Assembly (NCBI GenBank): GCA_965657665.1
Contig: CBFHPF010000004.1
Location: 1-29,956 of the forward strand
DNA from: UBA8337 sp965657665
GTDB lineage: Bacteria; Pseudomonadota; Alphaproteobacteria; RS24
Length of the DNA stretch: 29,956 bases
Reading direction: 5' to 3'
The stretch's first letter is position 1. Every line of letters begins with the position of its first letter. This document shows positions 29,506 to 29,956 of this stretch, piece by piece. The notes below the pieces were generated by a model. It worked only from the letters and a program-made list of their open reading frames with translations, had not been told where the DNA came from and did not search any database. A program made the translations under genes and the position numbers.

Positions 29506-29956
29506 ATGAAACAGATTTTCCAAACTTTGGCCGTAACGGCCTGTTTATCGCTTTTTGCTTATGGCGCGCATGCGCAAGCCAAATTCTTTGAAGCCGAAGA
29601 CGTTGTGTTTTGTTCTGACGGCGAATTTGATTGGGTCAGCGGGCAATCGCTTTACGACTTCATCATTTTATCGCGCCCGGATGGCCGGTTTCTTATCAGC
29701 TATTTGGGCATTCCGCATCCGAGCTTTGAGCAGCGCGAGTTCAATAATGCTTGGATGAAAGTCAAAGGACAGTTTTCTGCCAAGCGACTGTCCGGCGTCG
29801 GGCGCGCCTCACAATCTTCAACGTATCAGATGGTGCTCAACCTTGCTGGCGGTGACCGCCATGTCGGCACATTGAAAGTTGATAAAACCGGCAAATACAG
29901 TTTTGCGGTCGACCCGCCACTGCCGCTTGATTATGTGACCAGCAGTGGCCTGTGCT
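29506..29956 (+). CDS. Secreted protein of unknown function (3'-truncated by window edge)
   Basis: A frame from ATG 29506 runs off the end of the window after 150 residues. It opens with a clear signal peptide (MKQIFQTLAVTACLSLFAYG, likely cleaved after AHA at about residue 23). The mature part begins with AKFFEAEDVVFCSDGEFDW and continues with beta-rich sequence such as FIILSRPDGRFLISYLGIP and DKTGKYSFAVDPP. One cysteine is seen early and another at the cut end. I do not recognise the family. No strong ribosome-binding site is seen. It lies 120 bases behind tRNA-Pro. Confidence 0.75.
   Translation, partial: MKQIFQTLAVTACLSLFAYGAHAQAKFFEAEDVVFCSDGEFDWVSGQSLYDFIILSRPDGRFLISYLGIPHPSFEQREFNNAWMKVKGQFSAKRLSGVGRASQSSTYQMVLNLAGGDRHVGTLKVDKTGKYSFAVDPPLPLDYVTSSGLC

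Overview
The window is a stretch of an alphaproteobacterial chromosome with moderate GC. The assignment rests on gene-neighbourhood blocks typical of that class: ribBX-ribH-nusB-thiL; bamE / cbp3-like chaperone / DUF177 / plsX / fabH / ihfA / merR / tRNA-Pro; DUF2842 divergent from ctaA; rplM-rpsI-argC; and an AlaC-type aminotransferase / hom / glpX / recJ. CtaA (heme A synthase) and the ubiquinol-cytochrome c chaperone point to an aerobe with a bc1 complex and an aa3-type oxidase. The membrane pyrophosphatase carries the K+-independent sequence signature. I cannot name a genus.

Layout. 1-2.4 kb: riboflavin genes, nusB and thiL, closed by a terminator. 2.5-4.7 kb: monocistronic hppA with its own candidate promoter, a structured leader and a strong terminator. 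4.8-9.5 kb: bamE (minus strand), divergent from a long plus-strand block running from respiratory-complex chaperone through fatty-acid/phospholipid initiation (plsX, fabH) to ihfA and a MerR regulator, then tRNA-Pro(GGG) and a possible 26-residue membrane peptide. 9.8-11.2 kb: a DUF2842 protein (minus) divergent from ctaA. 11.2-16.2 kb: an accessory two-gene segment. 16.3-24.3 kb: rplM-rpsI, a stand-alone fabZ, argC, then the tightly packed, partly overlapping aminotransferase-hom-glpX-recJ group. 24.3-26.2 kb: tRNA-Glu(TTC), then three minus-strand genes (a glyoxalase, a Sel1-like secreted protein, periplasmic msrA). 26.3-29.96 kb: an alpha/beta hydrolase translationally coupled to a sirtuin, a double cold-shock-domain protein, a hotdog thioesterase, tRNA-Pro(TGG) and the start of a secreted protein cut by the window edge.

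The most interesting region is 11.2-16.2 kb. It encodes (i) an 831-residue predicted lipoprotein with a proline-rich stalk and two consecutive modules, each made of a metzincin-like metalloprotease domain and a cadherin-like domain, and (ii) a 762-residue RTX protein with cadherin/VCBS-like domains and a C-terminus resembling type I secretion signals. Together they look like a split serralysin: the protease has lost RTX and is membrane-anchored, and the RTX protein has no protease. Just after the RTX gene lies a 28-bp near-copy (25/28) of the 3' end of ctaA, still readable as the CtaA C-terminus plus stop. The two genes are therefore bracketed by a direct repeat of the ctaA tail, which suggests they were inserted between ctaA and rplM.

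No CRISPR array, rRNA, transposase or integrase was seen. No intergenic stretch exceeds about 300 bases.
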